A stretch of 64,000 bases of DNA from Phorcus lineatus (Eukaryota > Mollusca > Gastropoda > Trochida > Trochidae), in NCBI GenBank assembly GCA_921293015.1, contig OV121088.1, positions 16,219,645-16,283,644 on the forward strand, read 5' to 3'. Below the pieces are notes generated by a model, which saw only the letters and a list, made by a program, of their open reading frames with translations, was not told the DNA's origin and did not search any database. Positions 38,284-50,400 of this stretch are shown here, piece after piece (position 1 is the stretch's first letter; each line of letters opens with the position of its first letter). The translations under genes were made by a program, and so were the position numbers.

Positions 38284-38547
38284 CTCGCTCTCGCTCGGGT
38301 AATACAAACATTCACACTCGTTTCGTAAAGTCATAAGGCACACTTCCTCGTGTTATAATCTCTAATTATGACCCATTTGGATAATCATAAGTGGTGAAGT
38401 ATTTTCAATATGAGCATATGTGTATGTGCAAGGGAAGCAGGTCGTTTTCTGAATATTCTGAATATCTCGCTATCGCTGACGTAACACAAAAATTCACACT
38501 CGTTTCGTAAAAGTCATGTGACACACTCCCTAGGGTAATAATCTCCA
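38284..38547. repeat. Two diverged 80-bp direct repeats
   Basis: 38284-38363 and 38466-38547 share CTCGCT, then ATTCACACTCGTTTCGTAAA and a final TAATAATCTC-like end. The CTCGCT(T)TCGCTCG and ACTCGTTTC words are shared with the foldback at 29802-29943, so these are probably pieces of the same MITE family. Confidence 0.5.
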
Positions 38548-39779
38548 TTCATTGTCTTGATATCTGTACGTGCGTGTGTTGAAAGTCACACATATTTTCT
38601 AAATACAATGCGAACATAAAAACAATTTCAAGTCAGAGAAACTGCACATTAAGGTTTCAACATTCGAATTCTCATTGCGGAAAAAACAAAGTTTTGCAGT
38701 TAATGTTTTTGTGTGATTTCTCGCTTATACGTGTAAGCTAAAAATACAGGTTTCTGTGTTAAAAAGATTTAGAGCTGTGTTGTTATCTAGAAAAATAATG
38801 TCACGGTCACCGAAGGCAACTGGTCCTTGCACTTTACCTTAGAAAATCCGGTGCAAAATATGAAAAGAACCGAATGAATGGATCTTGAGTTTTTAACTGT
38901 TAAAAGTAACATGCAGTTTTCCTGGCTCAAATAATTCAAGAATACCAAATTGACTGGGACCGGTGTCTTTCCTACAGTTTTTGAGATATCAAGCATACAA
39001 GAGATGAACTATCGAAGTAACCTTGTGACTGAATGAAGGTCAAGTTAAACGAATGTGATAAACCGGTGTGCAAAATATGAAAATATATTCCTGTGAAGGC
39101 ACATGTACATGTAAGGACAGACCCTCTAAACATAATTAATTTGTCATAAACTGAAATGAAATATGAGAAACACCTGTAACAATGGTTTTCAAACATCAGA
39201 AATATGACTGAAAGTCATAATTCATTTCCTTAATTCATATTAGAATTGATTTCTTTAAGTAAAGAAATTACTAGAACTTACTTGTGCCACTGACCCATTT
39301 CGTATAATCTTATTTACAGATTAAATTACTTCAACTTTTAGTACTAAATGAAACATGATGGATTTCTCCGAGTCACGTTTTTCATTAAGGAGAACAGACA
39401 AGCTAAGTTAATTATGTGTTGAGGAATTGTTGAATTGATTCTTGAGGTCGTTTTCGCATTGACAGCTATTCCGATAACATTACTCCGTGCGCCATTTTCA
39501 AAAGGTTTAAGTAAATAGAAAGCTGACAATGTCTGCGTGTCTGCGTCTCCATCAAAATTCCATAAGTTTGTTGACATATTTTGTGTTAACCCCTTAGTAC
39601 TACTTTCTACCATTCTTACAATCTTACATGTATGGAAATCGGTACCCGACAACATTAAATAATCCACCTCCCTTCAGATGTTCAAATTAAGTTTGGAAAC
39701 GTTTTCAGAACGTTCTTTCACGATTCATTATTTTCTATTACTTACTGCTGCACCCTGTGACGATTTTACCTCTTTGCGC

Positions 39780-39855
39780 CATCCTGTCTCAGGGTAAGAC
39801 GTATAGCTGACGCTCCACTCTGCGACAGCTATACGTCTTACCCTGAGACAGGATG
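39780..39855. repeat. Perfect 30-bp-stem hairpin with flanking 8-bp repeat
   Basis: Arms 39780-39809 and 39826-39855 are exact reverse complements over 30 bp; three more pairs inside shorten the loop to about 8 nt. The octamer CTTTGCGC occurs directly before the left arm (39772-39779) and 2 bp after the right arm (39858-39865), like a target-site duplication. No reading frame is contained. It may be a tiny foldback element. Confidence 0.9.
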
Positions 39856-39865
39856 CACTTTGCGC

Positions 39866-42540
39866 ATGCGTCTATATTTGAAATAGACATCATGAACAAC
39901 ACAATTATCTTCATCATATATATGCAATGGCCTCGTTGAAAATTTAGTTGGATTTTTGTCAAGAAACATCTAGAAAATCCAATTTTATGTGTACATTCTT
40001 AGATATATAACACTCATATTACTCGCGTCACAAATACTTTGAAGGACTTGTCCTTAAAGGTGTTGATGTACACTCGTTGATTTATGATGTGGATTGGATT
40101 AGCTGCAACAGTGATGGAGTGAGGTTTGAAATTAGCCTAAAGAAAATATATGCCACCATGATCCCGTTATGAAATGTTACTACCTACAGATGAATAAATG
40201 AGGGTATAAACACCTTCTTGTTTCAAAATATAAATGTATCATAGTGACTTCATTGAACTTGTAACATATTTTGGATAAGCTGTTGGTACGGTCAATGCTG
40301 ATCGTATTGCCAGTCTCTAAAAATGTGGGTTCCGATACCTCAATGTTCTCGACCCGAAACTTGTTTTTGAAAAGTTCTTTTGCAGATAATATAACAAGTT
40401 TGCATACATCATTATCTAAATGGTATGTATTTCTTATAATTTTCATTGCTTACTCTATATTCCAGTCTGGACAAAGATATGATGATATTTCAACCTTTTG
40501 AATGATCAAATTCCGGCCAGCGAAAGTATATAATAAAAGTCTAAAGGAACAAAACAAACATTTGGAATGTCATAAAATTTATGAATTATAAATACAAGAA
40601 TTGAAATTATTGCTCCACTTTAACCGTCATATTTATCACAAAAACTTTTGTATTGTGGCGATCCATCTTCGGGGAAATGATTTAAAGCGTGAAAATGATG
40701 CATCCAAATAACGTGAAGCATAAAAGTAAAGTTTATGCATCGAAATACTCATTGACATACAACCACTTCAATTGCACCTAGAAACATGGAAGGATTAGAC
40801 GGTCTGGTATTATCCGCCATTCCTCTCAGGCTTGAGCAAGTTCTTCGCGGTTTCAAGAAAGCACATCTCTTGTTTTGACTTGACGAACCTAAGAGCCCCA
40901 TGTTCTAATGTTTCATAGCGCGACGTCAGGATTTTGGCATGCATCGAGGCTGCTTGTCTTGCAAGATACAGGAAACGTAACAATTAATTTTTAAAGGATT
41001 TTTTTCATACATGGTTTGATGACAACTAATGTTGTTTCTTTTGTCCGATTGTTTAGATTAATGATTTATTTAGGTTATTATTCATTCATGATAACATAAA
41101 TTTTCAATCAATGATAATATGTGTGGGACAGAAGTACACGTACTCTTAAATTTCTGCGACAAATCAACAACTAACTGTAGAGGGTTAATGGCTATTGGGC
41201 CTTTAAAACCTAAAGAAGCATCCTTATGGTGAAATAATAATCTCTAACACCCAGTAAAGCTAGTTACATAATCAGCATTATATCTTCTAGATTTATTAAC
41301 ATTATTAAACTAAACTGTTATTGTATTTGCCCAAAGTTAATAAAAAGAATGTATCCATGTAGTAAATGCCACTTACACTTACTTACATCATTTGTAACCA
41401 CACAACGTAATGTAACACGATGTGATATGCTAATGTGGATTGGTGAGATATTTTAATTCATTGGAAAAACATGTAAAATGTATATTGAAAATCCTTTTAC
41501 CAGTCATTACTAAAATTTGTATTGAATACATGTAAACTTGCCATTTCGTGATCTTTATTACGTTGACATTTGACTGACATTCCTAATAATCAAGTCTCAA
41601 AAGGGAATAAGAATTAAATTTATGATTTAAATGTTAACGGAAAAGGTTGAATGTTAATCAAATCCCAACGTCATCTTGCCACACTTTGATATATCTTTGG
41701 GGTTATCTTTTACTGAGGATTAAGAAACTCTAATAGGAGCTGACAAATCTCTTGATTAATTGAGGCAAAATCTCATTGAATCAATTCTTTACGAAGTCTG
41801 TTATTAACAGTTGCAGGAATAAACCTATACATCACTATGTGGCCAATAATAGGGACTTGATTTTAAATCATTCTTGTAAAGAATTTGTTTTTTTCTAGTA
41901 AAAGATGAACCCGTTTCCAAGCGTGATTAAGAACAATGATGATAGCTATTATTACTGCAGGAAACATTATTATTGTAGCATTGTGAATTTCGGTGACTTC
42001 AAATGCAATAAGAAAACTAGTGGCAGTATGTTAATTCATTCTCTACGCATATTGTGTTTCGATTTTGAATGATTAACGTTGATAAATGAATTTGATATGT
42101 AAGAACTGCATTTTTACGACTATGTCAGGATAACCGTGTTTTGCATCCTTTTATGAAAACAAGAGCCATAAATAGTTGAATGGTCATTTTTACCAGTGTA
42201 TGATTAGTGGATAATTAGTTGCAAAAATATCATAGATCCGTTGTTATTCAACACCCACGAATTTAGTTTAAAATTGACGGCGTTAGCAAACAAACAAGAA
42301 GACTGAAAACCACAAAAGTCACAAATACGCATAGTTAATATTTGATATAACAAGGCACCAAGAAGGTCTTACGGATTTTGAGTTCTGCTCAAAAAAAGTA
42401 TTTGTAAGTTGCGTTTCCTTGGAAATGGAAAAATATTCTACAAAGTATAAAACCCTATATTCACAAATACATATGACGATTATTCCGTATACCTTTTTTT
42501 GTAAAGTTATGCCTAACGGTTTTATTGAGCTTTGAAAACG
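39866..42540. other. No gene recognised
   Basis: AT-rich sequence without recognisable domains or repeats beyond short simple runs. Confidence 0.4.
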
Positions 42541-42546
42541 ATGAGA

Positions 42547-43050
42547 TACGAGGGGAAGTCAATAAGTTCATAGAAGAGGATATAAAACAAAAGCCAATGA
42601 CGCTTATATTGATTTTATTTTTCAATATAATCTCCCTGGATCTCGATGCACTTTGTCCATTTGTCTTTGAGACACGCTTTGCCCTTGCGTTGACTTCTGA
42701 CTGGCCCCTCAGCCTTGCATTAGTAGCTGCCTTGAGTTCATCATTATCGCCAAATCTTGTACGCAAGAGTGACTTTGAATCGCGAAACAGATATAAGTCG
42801 CTTGGGACCAAATCAGGTCTGAAGGGGGTTGTTAAATTGTTCAAGGCCACCTTGTTGAAGAGCAGCATTTGTGCACAGAAGCGTTTTCATGAAGAAGCAT
42901 AATTCCAGCAGTCAGCATGCCGCGAGCCTCTTCTTCTTGATCGCCACTCTCAATTTCTTCAACAAGTCAGCATAAAAGGCTCTTCTTATTGTAGTTTTAG
43001 GTGGTTTCTAGTTTATAAGTATCACGCTCTTTGAATCTCAGAAAATTGTC
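42547..43050 (-). mobile_element. Mariner element remnant, 3' half
   Basis: The minus strand encodes, in broken frames, a mariner-type transposase end: GIMLLHENASVHK (usually LLHDNARPH), then DLVPSDLYLFRDSK, the PDLxPSD box with the third acidic residue, and further on FGDNDELKAA. The element end is seen at 42547, where TACGAGGGGAAGTCAATAAG has the form of a mariner terminal inverted repeat starting at a TA. The 5' half and the other terminal repeat are missing. Non-functional. Confidence 0.75.
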
Positions 43051-43069
43051 GCCATGATCTTGCCGGTGT

Positions 43070-43215
43070 CCCGGTATAAATTCACCCCCGTATAAAATCT
43101 CCCCCCGGCGACTTTATACCGGTACAAACCCTCCCCTGGAGATTTTATACCGGTATAAAATCGCCTCCCGGAGGAATTATTTCTCTCCCCCTTAGAATAA
43201 AATCTCCCCCCTCAA
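43070..43215. repeat. Cluster of palindromic GGTATAAA/CTCCCC repeats
   Basis: Several copies of a short unit (CCGGTATAAAATCNCCCCC) in alternating orientation. Two of them meet in a perfect 22-bp palindrome centred on TACCGGTA (43141-43162). GC-rich tracts of C5-C6 separate them. It starts immediately next to the mariner remnant. This looks like the end of a DNA element or a foldback-prone simple repeat. Confidence 0.75.
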
Positions 43216-43454
43216 CTTGCTTCTGTATTAGTTTCAGAATTGGTTGTAGACATATTCTATCAACCAGGATAAATAGTTATTTTGAAACAATGACATTAAA
43301 GATTGCTTGAAATAATATTTTGTATTAGATGAGACGTTTTAATGGATTTATTAAGTTGTACTATTTCGTTTTTAAATCTTGCTTTAAGTATTTTTGGGGA
43401 TGAATATTTCGGTATTAGTTGAAAAAAAGAGACAGCTAATGTATACTAGTTTTC

Positions 43455-43960
43455 ATGACAAATTTAAATTTAGAGGGGGCTAATCTAATCTGGGTTGGAT
43501 TACCGATAGAACACAGAAACTCCCCATCTTTATCGACATTCAAAAAAGCCATAGACACGGAAACTGAAATGCATACTAATTTCGACTTACATTATGGTAG
43601 TAGATTTTCTCAAATAATACATTCTCGCCTTAGACTTGAATGCAGCAACTTAAATGCACACAAGTATGGAAGATTCATATCATCAACTCCCGACTGTTCT
43701 TGTGGCCATAATTATGAAGATTCGACCCAATAATTCTTTTCATGTCCATTGTTCATGAATATAAGGGAAAATATGCTTTTCTATAACAAAGGTTTTGACC
43801 TGAGATCGGTCCTATTTGGAAACCCAAATTGTTCCTCTTATGTAAATCACGAACTATTGATATCTGTGCACGAATTTATAGATTTAACAGGCAGATTTGC
43901 ATCAGATCCATAATTGATATATTTCATTGTTATATTGGTAAAGCTTGTTGGCGACTATAT
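43455..43960 (+). pseudogene. LINE 3'-end fragment (RT C-terminal region)
   Basis: The frame reads LPIEHRNSPSLSTFKKAI, the common wNSLPxxIRNSxSLxxFK end of LINE-related proteins, then a C-terminal zinc-knuckle-like module (DCSCGHNYEDSTQ, stop, FFSCPLFMNIRENM). The stop at 43731 and the missing RT core make it a truncated dead copy. A 3' UTR-like AT-rich tail with two copies of CCATGACATGTTCT follows to about 44060. Confidence 0.65.
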
Positions 43961-44242
43961 ATTCATATATATTTTTTTATATACACCATGACATGTTCTT
44001 TATCTTGCTGGCGTAATATATATTCATTATACAATCACCATGACATGTTCTATATTTTGTATTTTGGAGCGGTATTAACATAAGCTTCTAGCTTGTTTAC
44101 CAATCCAGTTCTTTTCTGAAATAAATATGTTTAAACCATCTGGGTTGGATTTACGAGTATATATTTGCAATTATTCTTATTAATGTCAAATTCATATTAA
44201 GCTTTGTCTACCTTTGCATTTGGTACAGATTTTAGAAAAGAG

Positions 44243-44542
44243 CTATAAAAATCGGTTGGTATCATTTATGAAATGATATCCCGATATTATTAGCGATTCG
44301 TTAACACCCTGTGACAAAGATTTGTCGCCGCTTAAGATAGATTTTAATGTTATGTACATTTTAATTAAGTAGTGATTTGATCGGAATCTATCATAAAGTG
44401 GGCATTTAAAGAAGTTATGAAAAAGATCCTCCCGAATGTTTCCACAAGAACAGGCACGATTTTCTGACAACCCTCTGTCAATCAAATGTGAATAGAGATC
44501 GCTGCAGCCAAGAAGAAGAATTTTGACTTCGCCTTGGGCCAA
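44243..44542 (-). pseudogene. LINE 3'-end fragment, opposite strand
   Basis: The minus strand reads GCSDLYSHLIDRGL, then RACSCGNIREDLFHNFF and KCPLYDRFRS, the C-terminal Cys/His module typical of CR1/RTE-like LINE proteins, and a short tail to a stop at 44243. It faces the plus-strand fragment at 43455 tail to tail. The two modules are related but not close copies. Confidence 0.65.
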
Positions 44543-44611
44543 AGTATGTATATTTATATTTTTGTAATATAGTTATTGTTTTACCTGTATATTTCATGTT
44601 CATCAAATACA

Positions 44612-44756
44612 GGATAGACGTCCCCTCTAATGTATATAACAATATGCATCAAACCCAGTATAGATTCGCTCCCTCTTTGGTATTTAAAAATGTGAATCAA
44701 ACCCAGTATAGATTCGCTCATCTATTGAATATAAGAATATGCATAAAACTAAGTAG
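44612..44756 (+). repeat. Short minisatellite, about 48-bp unit
   Basis: Two and a half units sharing AATCAAACCCAGTATAGATT and CGCTC. It runs directly into the 62-bp satellite. Confidence 0.7.
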
Positions 44757-45564
44757 TGACTGCTCTACTAAGAAGACAATTGTATTATACTTGCAGTTGT
44801 GATTGATGTTGGTTAAAGTAATTGCTATACAAAGAATACAATTGTAATATACTTGCAGTTGTGATTGTTGTTCATTAAAGTGAGTGTTTTACAAAGAAGA
44901 TTAGCGTAATATACTTGCAGTTGTGATTGATATTGATTACAGTGATTAATCTACAAATAAAAGAATTGTAATATACTTTAAGTTGTGGTTGATGTTACTT
45001 AAAGTGATTGCTATACCAAGGAGACAATTGTAATATACTTGCAGTTGTGATTGTTGTTCATTAAAGTGAGTGTTTTACAAAGAAGATTAGCGTAATATAC
45101 TTGCAGTTGTGATTGATATTGATTAAAGTGATTAATCTACAAATAAAAGAATTGTAATATACTTTAAGTTGTGATTGATGTTACTTAAAGTAATTGCTAT
45201 ACAAAGAAGACAATTGTAATATACTTGCAGTTGTTCTTATATGGTGATTTAAGTGATTGCTATACAAAGAAGACAATTGTAATATACTTGAAGTTGTGAT
45301 TGCCCTTCATTAAAGTGATTGCTATACAAAGAAGACAATTGTGATATACTTACAGTTGTGCTTATATGGTGATTAAAGTAATTGCTATACAAAGAAGACA
45401 ATTGTAATATACTTGCACCTGTGATTGTTTTTCATTAAATTGAGTGTTTTACAAAGAAGATTAGCGTAATATACTTGCAGTTGTGATTGATATTGATTAC
45501 AGTGATTAATCTACAAATAAAAGAATTGTAATATACTTTAAGTTGTGATTGATGTTACTTAAAG
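44757..45564 (+). repeat. 62-bp satellite with trimeric higher-order structure
   Basis: Thirteen tandem units of 62 bp (two are 63). The core is CAATTGTAATATACTTGCAG with TTGTGATTG. Three unit types can be told apart by their first bases: A (TGATTGCTATACAAAGAAGA), B (TGAGTGTTTTACAAAGAAGA) and C (TGATTAATCTACAAATAAAA). They follow in the order A A B C A B C A A A A B C, so an A-B-C trimer of 186 bp occurs three times. A fourteenth unit stops after about 10 bp at 45575. Confidence 0.95.
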
Positions 45565-45626
45565 TGATTGCTATTACCGCTTCATCACGCCATACTGAGT
45601 ATATTGCTTTAATGACTGACGTAAAA

Positions 45627-45886
45627 GAGTGGCTTCAGGTAATATGTTATAAAGATAATATTTAAAAATTCAAAATTTCAACTGATAAAAGTGGCAATGT
45701 TATGAGGATATAAATGTATATACCAAATGGCACCAAAACAAGTTTGTTTATATAACGAGTGGCTTAAGGTAAGATGTTATAAAGCTAATTTTTCAAAATT
45801 CAAAATTTCAACTGATAAAAGTGGCAATATTATGAGGATATAAATGTATATACCAAATGGCACCAAAACAAGTTTGTATATATAAA
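45627..45886 (+). repeat. 130-bp tandem duplication
   Basis: Two copies, 45627-45756 and 45757-45886, each starting GAGTGGCTT and ending ACAAGTTTGTNTATATA, with about 95 percent identity and no gap. Confidence 0.95.
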
Positions 45887-46381
45887 GAAAGGCAACTAAG
45901 TTCTAACGCCATTTCTTCTATGTGTGCTGCTTTAAATCAAGTCTTGTTGTCTGCATCATGAATGATAAATCTAATCGAACGTTTACTGACGGTTGTTGAG
46001 ATAGCTCAATACACGACTTAAACAAGAAAACAATTGACCAATGAATTGTGTACGTATAAGGTTTGATGAGAAGTGAAAGCAGCTATTTATTTCGTTGGCG
46101 AGAACACACGTGTGATTTCTCTTGTAACTTGGCAGCAGGGATCCCTCAACTACAAACTTGGCTAAGCTATAAACATAGTGGTATATCAAATAAACATAAA
46201 TATGCCGCGAAAACAGTGTTTTAAGAGAGAGTAAAAGTCGAGATTTGTGGAAACGTACGAGGTTAACCGAGTTGTTTGCCGTCCCTCATTTGTAAAATCT
46301 TTGAAAGTAAATGCATGCATTTCGATTTAAGGATTGAAACAAAGATACATTTTCAAAAAATATAAAATGCATGGCTTCTAT

Positions 46382-46387
46382 TTTATT
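46382..46387 (-). terminator. Polyadenylation signal of the multicopper oxidase gene
   Basis: AATAAA on the minus strand about 80 bases beyond the stop codon at 46467, the normal place for a cleavage and polyadenylation signal. Confidence 0.5.
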
Positions 46388-46466
46388 CCAACTACAGTTA
46401 CATTACAACAATAAAAATATCGCTAACAATGGAAGTTTACCTGAAATATTAGGGATTCCAGCGCTA

Positions 46467-47475
46467 CTAAGTATATTTATGTTTTGAAATACCATTATAA
46501 CCAAAAGGAACACGTCCGGTGAAACGATGGAATGCGTTATTGGCCGGTACAATGGTATACACAGCCTCCATTCCGTTCATCACGTGAAAGCTGACATGAC
46601 AATGGAATAGCCATGTTCCTGGATTATCTGTAAACATCTCAACTGTCTCAGTAACGGAGGGGAAGACTTCTATGACATCCTTCCGATGTCTCTTATCCGT
46701 CCTGTGAATAACCGTCTGCCCGTGGAAGTGAACAGGATGGACATCAAAGAAAGACCCAGCTCCCAACACGTACCAAGCGACTCGTTCTCCCTCTGTCATT
46801 ATCAAACCTCGAACATTTCCGAAAATGAGACCGTTGATGGAATACTTCCTGTTCGAAAATACAAAATCAGGGTCAGTTAGATTAGCTCTGCCTGGAGCGA
46901 AAGATGCTGCATTTTCTGCAAGGTAATGACTCGCGTTTTCGTCAAAGGTATTGAAAAGAACGGCAAACTCCCTGTTGATATTGTCAGTACGCTGTCCATG
47001 AGCGTCCAAGATTCCACTTCGACAAATAACTAAAGGTCCAATAAGTCCACTGTCAATATCTTTAGCTAGGTTCACAGAAGAATGATACATCCGACCAATG
47101 CAATTTGGATCGTTTTTTCCAGGACCAGATCTTTTTGGTACTTCCCATTCATAGAGGTACGTCCCTCCAGGCGCGACGGAGTTATCTCCCTTATAAATGC
47201 TCTTATCTTGATAATCGGCCCCTTCGTTTGCTTTGTTATAGAAAAGAGCCTGAGGATGAATTGAATATGGAACAGAAGCCTTGTTCCGGAACAGAACATG
47301 AACAATGTCCCCTACTTCTGCCCGTATGAAAGGACCAAGTACTCCAAGATGTTCGTCCGTTGAAGCTCGAGGTACTTGTCTGGTGAAAGTAGCGTCTGTA
47401 TATTGACGGTAAACTGCTTTCTTGTATTTGGCTCCAATAAAGTTCGGTCCACCTCTGACAAAGGTATAGCCAGGT
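46467..47475 (-). CDS. Multicopper oxidase exon 13 (last), domains 5 and 6
   Basis: One 1,009-bp exon encodes 335 residues and the stop. Domain 5: [36 protein letters not shown] (HxH lost), [12 protein letters not shown]. Domain 6: [42 protein letters not shown] and [17 protein letters not shown], with a complete type 1 site and two HxH pairs of the trinuclear cluster. The C-terminus ([16 protein letters not shown]) is polar with no membrane anchor. An AATAAA follows at 46387. Confidence 0.9.
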
Positions 47476-50400
47476 CTAAAAATGAAAACACAAAGTGTTT
47501 TGCTTCAGATTATTTTGTACAGAGACTTAACAAGATGAGAAAAGCGAGGTGAAAACATCTGATATCTGTAACAAATTAAGCTTTGATGATGAAGCAGCAT
47601 TGTCGATGGTCCATTAACGAATATAGCAACTCATTAATATGCGTTTATTTATAACAGGATTCTCATGGGGATATGTTGTGGCTCATTTTCTTTTTATCAA
47701 AATAAGGAAATGCTCAAAATAAAAGATTGTGTATTAATGTCAAAGGCTAAACTTTCAAAGTAGCACATCAGGTACGTTAAATAAATAAGGTCGTTACTTT
47801 CAAATTACTGTGCATAACATAATAGCTCAAAACCAAAATGTTATGCCTTCCCTTTCATACGATAAGCATTTAACGTCAGAGTACATTGCTGATCAGTATA
47901 TTCTTATAAATGAAACACTTACAGTGACGGATCGGTAAGATTTCCACCTGTGATGAGGTCAATCAAGACAGGTGCGTAGTCCCAGATCACCTCCTCTGCT
48001 GCGATGAAATATCGTCGTATGTGACGTCGACCTTGACCTAGCTGATGCCGTGCACCACAGGAGAAGACGTCGTATAACGCCGTCATTCCTCTACTGAAGT
48101 GAAAGCTTACTTGACACTGCACAGACCACCGACCTATAGAGACGTAGATTATACAAGGACAATGTAAATAATTTAGTTTTCATTAATTAAGCTTAGTAGG
48201 TTCTGTAAATACGACCTGAATTCAATATCCAAAACGAATATTGTGTCACATTTAAAACTGATGTGTTCAAAACGTTCTCCTATATGAAAAGTTTTTGGGA
48301 TGAAAATTGTTCAAGTATGAAGAATTTCCTTCTGCATGTATTCTTTGATATGAATTTGGGTACTCCAAAATACGTGGAATGAATATATAATAAACTTGAA
48401 CATTTATTTTTCGATAGGTCGGCATTAAACTGGGTATTGTGAAGTACCTAGAATGACTTCTCCTCTGCGCCTACGTGTCTTACTTGATATCTCAGAAACT
48501 GGGCAATTTGAAGTACCAAGGATGTATATAGTATACTCATCTCTAGATGTATTCATTTCTATCTCCGTATGGAATTTTGTTCTTTCATAAATAATAGACG
48601 TGATAATTGTCACTGCATGAAAATCCTTGAAGACTAACTCACCAACAGTGTCTGGTACAGAGTTGAGAGTCTCTCCGATTCCCGGATTAATTCGCCTTCC
48701 CTCAACGTGATTTCCGTTAAATTCTAACGTCTGGCCGTTAAAAGCAATGCCGTGAGTGTCACGGAAGGCCCCAAGTCCGAAAATATGCCAAGTCACGTGA
48801 TCTCCAACACACACATCCAATCCAGGCAGATTGCCGAATAAGAACCCGTTGATTCCTGTAAACGTTGAAAGACCAATGAAGAACTCTTCCATGCACACTT
48901 GCATACATATTGTTTCATTTCTTCTCTAGGCAATAATATATAACTAGGTTCTTATGTATATTTTGTTTGCCCGACAACAAATGTAAATAAAATGCTGTGA
49001 TTTCTAGGTACACATATTCTCTGATGTTTTTCTTCGGAATATCTAAAAACATAAAATACATCATAAAAGAATTTTTTAACATCATCTGTGCATTCCCAAT
49101 TCTGGTATTGACATTTCAGTCAATTGCCAACTGTACCTCTCCTTTACTATCACACAGTACACAGAACTATAACGTCTACATAGTCTACATGACAACGTAA
49201 TATAATATATTCTCATGAGTAAACATGTCATATGCTCAAAAGACAACAGTGTCTGAATATCGGTATTTCCCGAGCGCGAGCAAAGATTTCTTGATTTCGA
49301 TACCTCATGATTGCAATTTGGCTTTCTGCGATAGGAGATAGAATCAGAGACATGAATCATCGAAATCTATATGCATAAAATCGGGTTTTACGATTTAATT
49401 TTGGTTGATGTTTATGCATAAAATACAACTCATTATTCTTGATTGCTCACTGATATAAAGTTTTCAATTGAGGAATTTGAAATTTGAATTGAATTTCTGT
49501 TACTGCGACATTCCAAATTTACCGAAAATATAATTAAAGTTGTGGTTGATTAATATATAATCAACGTCTTCATTTTTCTCTCAAAATTGTTTTCCGTTTT
49601 CCTTTTCCCTGCTTATACATCCATAACAGGTTGACTAAACGACAATGTTCCAAATATTACATTTAATATATATGAAGAATATCAAATGTGAGTTACATGA
49701 TGAAGACTTAGAGATCATTACGCTTGAGTTAAATAAACAAGATGTTCCCACATCATAATGAGTTATATGATAAAAACGTACCAAACATCACATTTAAGTT
49801 ATATAAAGAAGATGTAGTGACATCAAATTTGAGTTATATTATGAAGTCGTATCCAACATTCAATTTGGTGTGTGTAATGAACACTTACCGAACGTTATTT
49901 GAGTTATACGATGCGGACGTACCAAACAGCACATTTGACTTACATGATGAAGACATACTAAACTTCACATTTGAGTTACATGAGGAGGACGCATCTAACA
50001 TCAAATTTGAGTTATACGATGCAGACGTCCCAAACAGCACATTTGAGTAACGTGATGCAGACATACTAGGCATCACATTTGAGTTATATGATGAAGACGA
50101 ATCGAGCATCACATTTGAGTTATATGATGAAAACGTACCGAACATCACATTTGATGCCCCAAAGGTCGAATCTGTCTTATCGACACTGCTTGGGTCAGTT
50201 GTAAACGTCTGAATGTTTTCATCGATGTACCAGGATTCATTTTCATTCATTGTTAAAAATAACAGGTAGAAAACACGCGACTCCACGTCCTTGATTCTCC
50301 TCCAATGGGATGGCTTGCTCTGCAAAAAGAGTCAAATAAATGTATAAATGAATATATTCAAAGTCACAAAAACGAACAAGTATTTTCTGTCGTTGAATCT

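Noticed and set aside
39344-39667. 107-codon minus-strand ORF
   Set aside because: The composition looks protein-like, but no motif, neighbouring exon or conserved copy could be found; it could be an exon of an unknown gene, but this cannot be supported.
42525-42902. Plus-strand 125-codon ORF
   Set aside because: It is antisense to the mariner transposase remnant and has no motif of its own.
44757-45564. CRISPR-like array of regular repeats
   Set aside because: The units are directly adjacent with no unique spacers and the DNA is eukaryotic; it is a satellite.
49742-50050. Plus-strand ORF of repeated ELYDADVPN-like units
   Set aside because: It is the opposite-strand reading of the 36-bp minisatellite in an intron; the repeat unit is divisible by three, which keeps frames open by itself.
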